A stretch of DNA of 64,000 nt from Aliirhizobium wenxiniae (GTDB lineage Bacteria; Pseudomonadota; Alphaproteobacteria; Rhizobiales; Rhizobiaceae). Location: the NCBI RefSeq assembly GCF_019511445.1, contig NZ_JAEUAN010000004.1:248001-312000 (forward strand), written 5' to 3'. The number at the start of each line of letters is the position of its first letter. The stretch's first letter is position 1. The notes under the pieces are model-generated. The model was given only the letters and a program-made list of their open reading frames with translations, searched no databases and was not told the DNA's origin. The position numbers were made by a program, and so were the translations under genes. Of this stretch, positions 8,607-16,381 are shown piece by piece.

Positions 8607-9632
8607 CTAGAGACGCTGCTGCCCGGCGACGATCGCATCAATCGCCTGAAACACATCCGACGCCTTCCGCGTCTCTGGATCACGATAGATCGGATAGTGA
8701 ATGAAGGACGCAGCGACAAGTTGGTCGATACCGCGCGTCATGCTACGACGCCTTGAGACGGTTTCCCGGGCTTGCGTGCTCATATGGTCCTCGGTCAGCC
8801 CCCAGCCGGCATAAAAAGGCGCAGCATAACAGCGCACCGGAACGCCGCGCAGGAGAGCGTCGAAACCGAACTGGCTCGCAACGGTCCACACTTCATCGAC
8901 GACCTTCAGGATCGACGCGGCCGATACTGGTTCTGCTGAGAGCGTGACACCCGCCCTGCCCGCGGCCATCTCGGTGAGATAGCCCTTCCGATAACCGGCA
9001 ACGACATCGGGATGCGTGCGGACAATGCACTGCGCGCCGCTTGCAAGCGCATCATCGAGCATGGATGCAAAGGATGCCGACGACCCCAGAGAGAGCGGCA
9101 CGGATACGTCCCCCTTCACCTGATCGATAAGAAGAATTCTTCGCTTGCCGCTCTGCTCGAATTTCGGCTCCCGATGGGGAAGATGGTTATATTTGGAGAG
9201 ACCGTGCAGAACGAGAGCATCGCGCACATCCCTCGCCTCCTGACCGCCATCGTCCGACATCTCAGCGATAAGCCTCTCCAGGCGGGACGCCTTGGACGCG
9301 TCGGTTGACAGGGCCAGATCGTCGGCAACGATGGAGAACGGCAGAACGCCTGATTTTCCGAGCTGTACGGAGCGGAGAAATCCATCCTCAAGCCGCCAAT
9401 GCGGCAGGCGGCGCACGGTGGCGATCGTCTCAGTCATTTTCGCGACGATGCGTCCGCCCCAGGCGATAGTTCCGCCGATACCGGGGGCAAGACAGGTCTG
9501 CATCTCCGGCAGTCCGAGATAGTCCTTGACCCACGGCATATCCTTGCGAAGCCAGCGCATGGCTCCGAGCGACGTTCCGACCGGGGCAAGCCAGGGCTTT
9601 CCCCCGATCTTGCCGGGATCATCATATTTCAA
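8607..9632 (-). CDS. Capsule polysaccharide KpsC/LipB-type protein, single domain
   Basis: Contains the hallmark of the capsule-synthesis family PF05159: RLEDGFLRSV near residue 83, LIDQVKGDVSVPLS, RTHPDVVAGY and the C-terminal ASQFGFDALLRGVPVRCY followed by YAGWGLTEDH. Full-length KpsC proteins carry two such Kdo-transferase modules; at about 341 residues this has one. It may act in attaching or elongating the Kdo linker of a surface polysaccharide. No other capsule gene is adjacent. The start is uncertain: the reading frame has only a TTG at 9632, and the first in-frame ATG is at 9560. It lies 70 bases downstream of ilvH on the same strand. Confidence 0.75.
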   Translation of the reverse strand: MKYDDPGKIGGKPWLAPVGTSLGAMRWLRKDMPWVKDYLGLPEMQTCLAPGIGGTIAWGGRIVAKMTETIATVRRLPHWRLEDGFLRSVQLGKSGVLPFSIVADDLALSTDASKASRLERLIAEMSDDGGQEARDVRDALVLHGLSKYNHLPHREPKFEQSGKRRILLIDQVKGDVSVPLSLGSSASFASMLDDALASGAQCIVRTHPDVVAGYRKGYLTEMAAGRAGVTLSAEPVSAASILKVVDEVWTVASQFGFDALLRGVPVRCYAAPFYAGWGLTEDHMSTQARETVSRRRSMTRGIDQLVAASFIHYPIYRDPETRKASDVFQAIDAIVAGQQRL

Positions 9633-9702
9633 GGCAACGACCGTCCAGGTTTGAGGCGAGTAACTATCGCCTACTCTGGACGGCCGACTTTGTCCAATCC
9701 CG

Positions 9703-10275
9703 TTACATGCCCTGCGGGCCGCGGTTCATCGCGGCGATGCCGGTGCGGCAGACCTCGATCAGCCCGAGCGGCTTCACAACGCCGACGAACTGGTCAATTT
9801 TCGAAGATTTCCCGGTGATTTCGAAGATGAAATGACCAACCGTCGCATCCACGACCTTCGCCTGGAAGGCGTCGGCGAGGCGCAGCACTTCGGCGCGACT
9901 TTCGCCCGTCCCGGCCACCTTGATCAGCGCCACTTCACGCTCGATCGGGCGCTCCTGACCAAGCTGGCCGGCGCGCACAGTGAGATCGACGACGCGGTGT
10001 ACCGGCACGATCCGCTCAAGCTGCGCCTTGATCTGCTCAAGCACAGTCGGCGTGCCGTTGGTGACGATCGTAATGCGCGATAGGTGGGACTCGTGTTCCG
10101 TCTCCGAAACAGTGAGACTTTCGATATTGTAGCCGCGACCTGAAAACAGGCCGATGACGCGGGCGAGAACGCCCGGTTCGTTGGTGACTAGAACCGATAG
10201 CGTATGGCTTTCGACCTTGGCTGTCTCCGGGCTGATGAAATAGGCGGAACCGGTCGGCTGCTGATGTGCGTTCAT
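9703..10275 (-). CDS. ilvH: Acetolactate synthase small (regulatory) subunit
   Basis: Regulatory subunit of acetohydroxyacid synthase, the first common enzyme of valine, leucine and isoleucine synthesis. It confers valine feedback inhibition and stimulates the large subunit. The 190-residue protein has an N-terminal ACT domain starting at HTLSVLVTNEPGVLARVIGL, including the ligand-loop motif GRGYNIESLTV, and a C-terminal half containing GHFIFEITGK. It starts 49 bases after ilvI on the same strand, so the two are probably one transcript controlled by the attenuator upstream of ilvI. Confidence 0.96.
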   Translation of the reverse strand: MNAHQQPTGSAYFISPETAKVESHTLSVLVTNEPGVLARVIGLFSGRGYNIESLTVSETEHESHLSRITIVTNGTPTVLEQIKAQLERIVPVHRVVDLTVRAGQLGQERPIEREVALIKVAGTGESRAEVLRLADAFQAKVVDATVGHFIFEITGKSSKIDQFVGVVKPLGLIEVCRTGIAAMNRGPQGM

Positions 10276-10324
10276 GATCTTGGGTCCATTTTCCTTGGAG
10301 TTTCGTCAGGAATGCCGGCTCGCC

Positions 10325-12112
10325 TTAGACGAGCTGGCGGCCCTTTGCATCGATCGCGGTCGCGACGGCTTCGTCGGAAGCCTCGTCCGGCAACAGCATC
10401 TCGTTATGCGCCTTGCCCGACGGGATCATCGGGAAGCAGTTGGCGAGATTGGCGACGCGGCAATCGAAGATCACCGGCGCCTTCACGGCGATCATCTCGG
10501 CGATCTTGTCGTCGAGCTCCTTCGGATCGTCACAATACATGCCGACCGCGCCATAGGCTTCCGCCAGCTTGACGAAATCCGGCATCGCTTCGGTATAGGA
10601 ATTGGACAGGCGGTTGCCATGCAGCAACTGCTGCCACTGGCGCACCATGCCCATGTACTGGTTGTTGAGGATGAAGATCTTGACCGGCAGGTTATGCTGG
10701 ATGGCGCAGGACATTTCCTGAATGCACATCTGGATCGATGCGTCACCGGCAATGTCGATGACCAGCGCATCCGGATGCGCAACCTGTACGCCGAGCGCTG
10801 CCGGCAGGCCGTAGCCCATCGTCCCGAGACCACCCGAGGTCATCCAGTGGTTCGGTTCCTCGAAGCCGAAGAATTGTGCTGCCCACATCTGGTGCTGGCC
10901 GACTTCGGTGGTGATGAACGTGTCCCGCCCCTTTGTCGCCGCAGCAAGACGCTCCAAAGCATATTGGGGCATGATGACGTCGTTCGAATTCTTGTAGGAG
11001 AACGACTTTCTTGCTCGCCAGGTTTCGATCGACGACCACCATTCGGCAGCCTGCGTCTTTTCCGGCTTCTTCGGCAATGCGCGCCACAGGCGAACCATGT
11101 CTTCCAGAACATGACCGACATCGCCGATGATCGGAATATCGACGCGGACATTCTTGTTGATCGAAGACGGGTCGATATCGATATGAACCTTGCGCGAATT
11201 CGGTGAAAACGCATTCAGGCGGCCGGTGATACGGTCATCGAAACGGGCACCGATGCAGACCATGACATCACAGTCATGCATGGCCATATTGGCTTCGTAG
11301 GAACCGTGCATGCCAAGCATTCCGAGCCAGTTCTTGCCCGATGCCGGATAAGCGCCCAAGCCCATCAGGGTCGAAGTGATCGGAAAATTGGTCAACTCCA
11401 CCAGTTCGCGCAGCAGCTTGGAGGCTTCCGGGCCGGCATTGATGACGCCACCGCCGGTATAGAGGATTGGACGACGGGCTGTCGCCATCAGCTCAACAGC
11501 CGCCTGGATGGCCTTCAGATCACCGTTTACCTTCGGCTTATAGCTCTTGGCTGCGAGCGTTTCCGAAGGCGGAACATAGGTGCCGGTGGCGAACTGTACG
11601 TCCTTCGGGATATCGACGACAACCGGGCCGGGACGGCCGGTCTGGGCGATACGGAAGGCTTCATGAATGATCCCTGCGAGATCATCGACGTGCTTTACCA
11701 GCCAGTTATGCTTGGTGCAGGGGCGTGTAATACCGACCGTATCGGCTTCCTGAAACGCATCGGAGCCGATCAGCGTGGTCGGCACCTGTCCGGTCAGGCA
11801 AACCAGCGGAATGCTGTCCATCAGCGCGTCCTGCAGCGGCGTGACCGCATTGGTGGCGCCGGGGCCGGACGTGACCAGCATGACGCCGACCTTGCCGGTG
11901 GAACGGGCATAACCTTCAGCCGCATGGCCGGCGCCCTGTTCATGACGGACGAGAATGTGCTGGATATCATCCTGCTGAAAAATCTCGTCATAGATCGGAA
12001 GCACGGCGCCGCCCGGGTAACCAAAGAGATGCTCGACGCCATTGTCCTTCAAGGCGCGAAGCACGATTTCGGCACCTGTCATCCGGTTGCCGTTATCCGC
12101 CGTGTCCGTCAT
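10325..12112 (-). CDS. ilvI: Acetolactate synthase large (catalytic) subunit
   Basis: Thiamine-diphosphate enzyme that condenses pyruvate with pyruvate or 2-oxobutyrate. At 595 residues it has the normal length. The N-terminal TPP domain shows the catalytic glutamate in LVRHEQGAGHAAEGYARS. The C-terminal TPP/Mg site is GDASIQMCIQEMSCA followed by ILNNQYMGMVRQWQ. The ATG at 12112 follows a strong AGGAGGACAGGAC. The leader region upstream carries a short Ile/Leu/Val-containing ORF and a terminator, so expression is probably set by branched-chain aminoacyl-tRNA supply. Confidence 0.97.
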   Translation of the reverse strand: MTDTADNGNRMTGAEIVLRALKDNGVEHLFGYPGGAVLPIYDEIFQQDDIQHILVRHEQGAGHAAEGYARSTGKVGVMLVTSGPGATNAVTPLQDALMDSIPLVCLTGQVPTTLIGSDAFQEADTVGITRPCTKHNWLVKHVDDLAGIIHEAFRIAQTGRPGPVVVDIPKDVQFATGTYVPPSETLAAKSYKPKVNGDLKAIQAAVELMATARRPILYTGGGVINAGPEASKLLRELVELTNFPITSTLMGLGAYPASGKNWLGMLGMHGSYEANMAMHDCDVMVCIGARFDDRITGRLNAFSPNSRKVHIDIDPSSINKNVRVDIPIIGDVGHVLEDMVRLWRALPKKPEKTQAAEWWSSIETWRARKSFSYKNSNDVIMPQYALERLAAATKGRDTFITTEVGQHQMWAAQFFGFEEPNHWMTSGGLGTMGYGLPAALGVQVAHPDALVIDIAGDASIQMCIQEMSCAIQHNLPVKIFILNNQYMGMVRQWQQLLHGNRLSNSYTEAMPDFVKLAEAYGAVGMYCDDPKELDDKIAEMIAVKAPVIFDCRVANLANCFPMIPSGKAHNEMLLPDEASDEAVATAIDAKGRQLV

Positions 12113-12221
12113 GTCCTGTCCTCCTGATGTCTGGCCTTTTATATCTGCAATGGCCGGGATTGCTGCTGGAGATTTTGTGTCCGGTCCTTTGAAGTGAGAT
12201 GTTCGACCGAAAACAAGGCAT

Positions 12222-12245
12222 AAAAAAAGGCCCCTTTGAGGAGCC
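12222..12245 (-). terminator. Attenuator terminator in the ilvIH leader
   Basis: On the minus strand GGCTCC-TCAAA-GGGGCC is followed by seven T residues. The stem is six pairs including one G-U pair. It lies 110 bases upstream of ilvI and 35 bases after the leader-peptide stop, the expected place for a transcription attenuator. Read-through would be needed for ilvIH expression. Confidence 0.85.
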
Positions 12246-12254
12246 TGTCTTGCC

Positions 12255-12302
12255 GCGCATGGGTGGCTATCGCCGGATGGTTACACCATCCTGCCCATGC
12301 GC
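12255..12302 (-). promoter_or_regulatory. Leader hairpin over the ilvIH leader-peptide stop codon
   Basis: A perfect 9-bp outer stem (12255-12263 with 12294-12302, GCGCATGGG/CCCATGCGC in minus-strand reading) encloses a 6-bp inner stem GGATGG/CCATCC (12275-12280 with 12286-12291) whose loop contains the TAA stop of the leader peptide. This fits the first hairpin (pause/1:2) of a ribosome-mediated attenuator. An obvious antiterminator pairing was not identified by eye; only the short AGCC/GGCT match to the terminator's 5' arm was seen. Confidence 0.75.
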
Positions 12303-12337
12303 GTTCCCACCACAATAAGAGCGATCGAATTTTTCAT
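12281..12337 (-). CDS. ilvIH leader peptide, 18 residues
   Basis: The frame reads MKNSIALIVVGTRMGRMV and stop. Residues 5-10 are Ile-Ala-Leu-Ile-Val-Val, so five of six codons specify the three branched-chain amino acids whose synthesis begins with the downstream ilvIH. The stop codon lies in the loop of the following hairpin, and a terminator follows. There is no Shine-Dalgarno sequence before the ATG, but a promoter-like pair is placed so that transcription would begin about at the AUG, suggesting leaderless translation. Shortage of Ile, Leu or Val tRNA should stall the ribosome at codons 5-10. The arrangement parallels trp leader attenuation in rhizobia; function is inferred. Confidence 0.85.
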   Translation of the reverse strand: MKNSIALIVVGTRMGRMV

Positions 12338-12345
12338 GGGGCTGA

Positions 12346-12374
12346 GTGTTAGCCGCATAATGCACATTCGTCAA
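12346..12374 (-). promoter_or_regulatory. Candidate promoter of the ilvIH leader
   Basis: In minus-strand reading, TTGACG (12369-12374) and TAACAC (12346-12351) are separated by 17 bases. The -35 matches the alphaproteobacterial TTGAC core; the -10 is weak. The predicted start is at about 12337-12339, at the leader AUG. Confidence 0.55.
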
Positions 12375-12596
12375 CGCGGCGTTTGGCCAAAAAAACCGCC
12401 CAAGTCCTATTTTCAGGTTCGCCTGACAGCTTCATCGGCAGAACCTACACCAGTTGTTAAGCCGCACGCCATAATTTGCATTTTCAGTACGCCAGACGGA
12501 CACTGATCTTTTTACCCCAATGACAGGGGCCCTGTTTTGTTAAATGACGACACTCATCGCCCTCCCGCAAATGGAGAGCACGATCGTCGAGACCCT

Positions 12597-14585
12597 ATGA
12601 AGCCGGGAAACCGCTTTCTCGGGCGTGTCGTTTCATGCAACGGCGCTCACGCGACCATCGCAGCAGTTGCAGAGCGCGGGGAAACCGAACTCACCGAATT
12701 ATGGTCCGTCGGCCGGCTCATTTCCATTGACGTCGGCAAGAACCGCGTCGTGGCATTGGCCTATTCTATGCAGACCGGTGTGCGTGACTGGTCCGAAAAC
12801 GAAGACACAAAATTCCAGATCGAAGCCGAACTTTTAGGCGAGGTCCGTGTCGACCCGGATGGACGTGAACAGTTCTCCAGAGGCATATCGAGATATCCCT
12901 ATCTCGGCGCTGTGGCGCACCGGATACGCGCGGCGGATCTCGTAAAGATCTACGACCCCGGCAAAAGCGAGACATGCGTCATCGGAAAGCTGACACAGGA
13001 CGAAAGCATTGATGCATCGATCCATGTGCCGACAATGCTGTCCAAACATTTTGCCGTAGTCGGCTCCACCGGCGTCGGCAAGTCCACAGCCGTATCGCTG
13101 CTTCTGCACAAGGCCATCGAGGCCGATCCGAAGCTCAGGGTCCTGATCCTTGATCCGCATAACGAATTTGCCGCCGCCTTTCCCGAACATTCGGTAACGA
13201 TCGATACTGACACTCTGGACCTGCCCTTCTGGCTGATGCGGCTCGAAGAGTTTGCCGAGGTCGTGTTCCGCGGACGCCCTGCGGTACCTGAAGAAATGGA
13301 CATGCTGCGCGACCTCATCCCGGAAGCCAAGCGAGCATTCCGCGGCAGCGATTCCAGCCTGACGAAGCGAACCGCAGAAAAAAGCTCGGTCACGGCCGAC
13401 ACGCCGGTTCCCTATCGCATGGCCGACCTGCTCGCCCTGATCGATGATCGCATAGGTCGTCTCGAAGGTCGCACCGACAAACCGTTTCTCCGGTCGTTGA
13501 AGATGCGCATCGTCTCTGCCATCAACGACCCGCGCTATCACTTCATGTTCTCCAACAACACGATCCACGATACGATCATGGAGACCATCGCGCATATTTT
13601 CCGCATTCCGGGAGACGACCGCCCGATTTCGACATTCCAGCTTGCTGGCATCCCCTCGGAAGTCGTAAATTCGGTCGCTTCTATCCTGTGCCGGATGGCC
13701 TTTGAAATCGCCCTATGGAGCAATGGCGCAATCCATATGCTGGTGGTTTGTGAAGAGGCGCACCGTTACGTCCCGGCCGACCCTAGCCTCGGCTTCATCC
13801 CGACCCGTCAGGCAATTGCCCGAATTGCCAAAGAAGGCCGGAAATACGGCGTCTCGCTTGGCGTCATCACCCAACGCCCTGGCGAGCTTGACCAGACGAT
13901 TCTCTCGCAGTGCTCGACGCTGTTTGCCATGCGCCTGGCAAATGATCGCGACCAGGAGATCATCCGTTCGGCGATCCCGAATTCGTCGATATCGACCACC
14001 AGCTTCCTGTCTTCGATCGGCAATGGCGAAGCAATTGCATTCGGCGAAGCGATCGCGGTACCGATGCGAATGCAATTCAGCCATGTCGATGCCCGTCACC
14101 TGCCCAAAGCCCATGGTATCGTCGATAAAAATCAGGAAGAAACGCCGGATACTGTTGATCTACGCACCATCGTGTCGCGCATGCGCTCGATCAGCGGCGG
14201 ACCGGATATCGGCACCTTCCAGCAAAGCTATCTCGCCGCCGAAGCTGCCGGCGCAATGCCTGCAGCACCTTTCATCCCGGGCAGCAATGGCGACTTTCCT
14301 CCGGCAAGCGATGCCGAGCTTGATCGCTGGAAACGGGAAATCGGGCCTACTGGCCTAGCGGAAACAAAACCAAATCCGTCTGCCGAACCCTATCGCCCGG
14401 ACATGCTGCCCAGGCAGATCAGAACTGAGCCTGCTCCTCCACCGGAGAACAGAGCCGCGTGGCGTGAACGTCCCGCAGCCCCTTCAGAACCGGTTGCCAG
14501 ACCCAACCCGTTCGTGAAGCGGGAAGGCTCGTTCCGTGAAAGCCTGCTGAAGAAGCCGCTGACCAGCCTTTACGACAAGGACTGA
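12597..14585 (+). CDS. HerA/DUF87-type ATPase (FtsK-HerA superfamily)
   Basis: About 662 residues from the ATG at 12597. Residues 1-90 look like the HAS-barrel that caps HerA hexamers (FLGRVVSCNGAHATI onward). Walker A is VGSTGVGKST near residues 155-164, followed by LILDPHNEFA. Walker B is MLVVCEEAHRYV, and GVITQRPGELDQTILSQC matches the HerA sensor/arginine-finger region. The C-terminal 120 residues are proline-rich and probably disordered. HerA ATPases are DNA translocases that work with the nuclease NurA in end resection; no nurA-like gene is adjacent. An in-frame TTG at 12537 would add 20 residues. The end overlaps the convergent miaA by 16 bases. Confidence 0.82.
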   Translation: MKPGNRFLGRVVSCNGAHATIAAVAERGETELTELWSVGRLISIDVGKNRVVALAYSMQTGVRDWSENEDTKFQIEAELLGEVRVDPDGREQFSRGISRYPYLGAVAHRIRAADLVKIYDPGKSETCVIGKLTQDESIDASIHVPTMLSKHFAVVGSTGVGKSTAVSLLLHKAIEADPKLRVLILDPHNEFAAAFPEHSVTIDTDTLDLPFWLMRLEEFAEVVFRGRPAVPEEMDMLRDLIPEAKRAFRGSDSSLTKRTAEKSSVTADTPVPYRMADLLALIDDRIGRLEGRTDKPFLRSLKMRIVSAINDPRYHFMFSNNTIHDTIMETIAHIFRIPGDDRPISTFQLAGIPSEVVNSVASILCRMAFEIALWSNGAIHMLVVCEEAHRYVPADPSLGFIPTRQAIARIAKEGRKYGVSLGVITQRPGELDQTILSQCSTLFAMRLANDRDQEIIRSAIPNSSISTTSFLSSIGNGEAIAFGEAIAVPMRMQFSHVDARHLPKAHGIVDKNQEETPDTVDLRTIVSRMRSISGGPDIGTFQQSYLAAEAAGAMPAAPFIPGSNGDFPPASDAELDRWKREIGPTGLAETKPNPSAEPYRPDMLPRQIRTEPAPPPENRAAWRERPAAPSEPVARPNPFVKREGSFRESLLKKPLTSLYDKD

Positions 14586-15490
14586 ACGGAAGCAGGCGAG
14601 CCGTCAATGCGGTTCCAGCTGTCGTCCATCTGATTGCGGAACCAGGTCATCTGCCGTTTTGCATACTGACGAGTCAGAGCGGAACTGCGCTCGATCACTT
14701 CGTCTCGCGACATTATTCCATCCAGCATCTCGGCGATCTCGCGAACCCCGATCGCCTTCATCACCGGCAGATCGGCGGATGGCTGCTGCTTGAGCAGTGC
14801 CTGGACCTCATCGACCGCCCCGTGATCGAGCATCTTCTCGAAGCGCCGGTTGATGCGATCATGAAGAATGGACCTCTCGGGCAGAACGACGAATTTCTGC
14901 GCCCTTACCGGATCAATGATCATCGGCCCCTGCTTGCCCTGAAACGCCAGAATCGAGCGGCCGGTCGCTTGAAGCACTTCCAGCGCACGAACAATCCTCT
15001 GTCCGTCCCGCACCTCCAGGGTCTCGGCGACCGCTGCATCCTTCTGCGCCAACTCGGCGTGAAGCGGTTCGGGACCTTCCTGCTTCAGCCTCAACCGAAC
15101 CTCGCAGCGGATTTCCTGCGGGATTTCCGGCATGTCGGAAAGCCCGCCGGTCAGCGCCTTGAAATAGAGGCCTGTGCCACCGACAAAGACCGGCATCTGG
15201 CCGCGGGCGCGAATCTCAGTGAGCAGCGAACCGACATCCCTCAGCCACTCTCCCGTCGAATAAGCTTTCGTCGCAGCCACATGACCGTAAAGATGATGTG
15301 GTATCCCCTCCATCTCGTCGTCCGATGGCCGCGCTGTCAGCAGGCGCAGCGTGTCATAGACCTGCATGCTGTCCGTGTTGATGACAACACCATTTCGCGC
15401 TTGAGCCAGCCGCACGGCCAGTGCCGACTTGCCGCTGGCCGTCGGCCCGGTTATCAGGATCGCGTCGATGTCTTGCACAAGGTTTTCCAT
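14570..15490 (-). CDS. miaA: tRNA dimethylallyltransferase MiaA
   Basis: Adds a dimethylallyl group to A37 of tRNAs that read UNN codons. It is 306 residues from the ATG at 15490. The P-loop GPTASGKSALAVRL begins near residue 15; other family motifs are INTDSMQVYDTL, PHHLYGHV, VFVGGTGLYFKAL and the C-terminal RQYAKRQMTWFRNQ. Starting at 15490 places its first base immediately beside the first base of the divergent serB. An upstream ATG at 15520 is also in frame and would overlap serB by 30 bases. Confidence 0.95.
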   Translation of the reverse strand: MENLVQDIDAILITGPTASGKSALAVRLAQARNGVVINTDSMQVYDTLRLLTARPSDDEMEGIPHHLYGHVAATKAYSTGEWLRDVGSLLTEIRARGQMPVFVGGTGLYFKALTGGLSDMPEIPQEIRCEVRLRLKQEGPEPLHAELAQKDAAVAETLEVRDGQRIVRALEVLQATGRSILAFQGKQGPMIIDPVRAQKFVVLPERSILHDRINRRFEKMLDHGAVDEVQALLKQQPSADLPVMKAIGVREIAEMLDGIMSRDEVIERSSALTRQYAKRQMTWFRNQMDDSWNRIDGSPASVQSLS

Positions 15491-16381
15491 ATGGCTTTCG
15501 TTGCCACGCTCATTGCCCATCCGTCAAATCCGGTTCTGACATCCGCCTTCGCAGAGCAGGCAGCCGAAGTCGTCAAATCATCGGGCCTCTACTGGCTTGC
15601 CGATGGCATTGCCTGCGACATTGCCCTTCATGACGATGAAGAGATTGCAACCGTAGAATCCAGACTTCGCACGCTGATAGCAGGTGCGCCGATCGATGTC
15701 GTCGTCCAGCAGGCGGAAACGCGACGCAAGCAGTTTCTGATCGCCGATATGGATTCCACCATGATCGGTCAGGAATGCATCGACGAACTCGCAGATGTCG
15801 TCGGCCTGAAGGACAAGGTGGCGACGATCACCGCCCGCGCCATGAACGGCGAGATCGCCTTCGAGCCTGCCTTGCGTGAACGCGTCGCCCTGCTCAAGGG
15901 ACTTCCGATCACGGTCGTCGACGACGTGATTGCAAAACGCATCACGCTGACCTCCGGCGGCCGCGAACTGATCGCCACGATGAAATCGAAGGGACATTAC
16001 GCTGCCCTCGTCTCCGGCGGCTTCACCGTCTTCACCAGCCGGATCGCCGCCATGCTCGGCTTTGACGAAAACCGCGCCAACATCCTGATCGAAAAGGACG
16101 GCATTCTGACCGGTGAGGTTGCCGAACCGATCCTCGGCAAGCAGGCGAAGGTCGATGCGCTGGAAGAGATCTCGACCAAGCTCAGCATTACGGCGGACGA
16201 CGTGATCGCGGTTGGCGATGGCGCCAACGATCTCGGGATGCTGGGGATCGCCGGCTCGGGCGTTGCCCTCCATGCCAAACCGACGGTGGCGGAACAGGCA
16301 AAGATGCGCATCGATCATGCCGACCTGACCGCCCTGCTTTATATCCAGGGCTATCGGAAAAGCGACTTCGTCAGCGAATGA
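15491..16381 (+). CDS. serB: Phosphoserine phosphatase SerB
   Basis: HAD-family hydrolase that makes L-serine from O-phosphoserine, the last step of serine synthesis; 296 residues. The nucleophile motif is ADMDSTMIGQECIDE, motif II is in ALVSGGFTVFTSRIA and motif IV is AVGDGANDLGMLGIAG. The first 80 residues form the ACT-like N-terminal region. The frame remains open far upstream, but MAFVATLIAHPSNP at 15491 matches the family start and follows CAAGGTTTTCCAT. It overlaps the next gene by 4 bases (ATGA). Confidence 0.95.
   Translation: MAFVATLIAHPSNPVLTSAFAEQAAEVVKSSGLYWLADGIACDIALHDDEEIATVESRLRTLIAGAPIDVVVQQAETRRKQFLIADMDSTMIGQECIDELADVVGLKDKVATITARAMNGEIAFEPALRERVALLKGLPITVVDDVIAKRITLTSGGRELIATMKSKGHYAALVSGGFTVFTSRIAAMLGFDENRANILIEKDGILTGEVAEPILGKQAKVDALEEISTKLSITADDVIAVGDGANDLGMLGIAGSGVALHAKPTVAEQAKMRIDHADLTALLYIQGYRKSDFVSE

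Noticed and set aside
12297-12506. Plus-strand frame of 69 codons upstream of the HerA-like gene
   Set aside because: It runs antisense through the ilvIH leader and promoter region and lacks a ribosome binding site.
14822-15490. Upstream extension of the serB reading frame (about 223 codons)
   Set aside because: The extension is antisense to miaA and has no similarity to SerB; the true start is at 15491.
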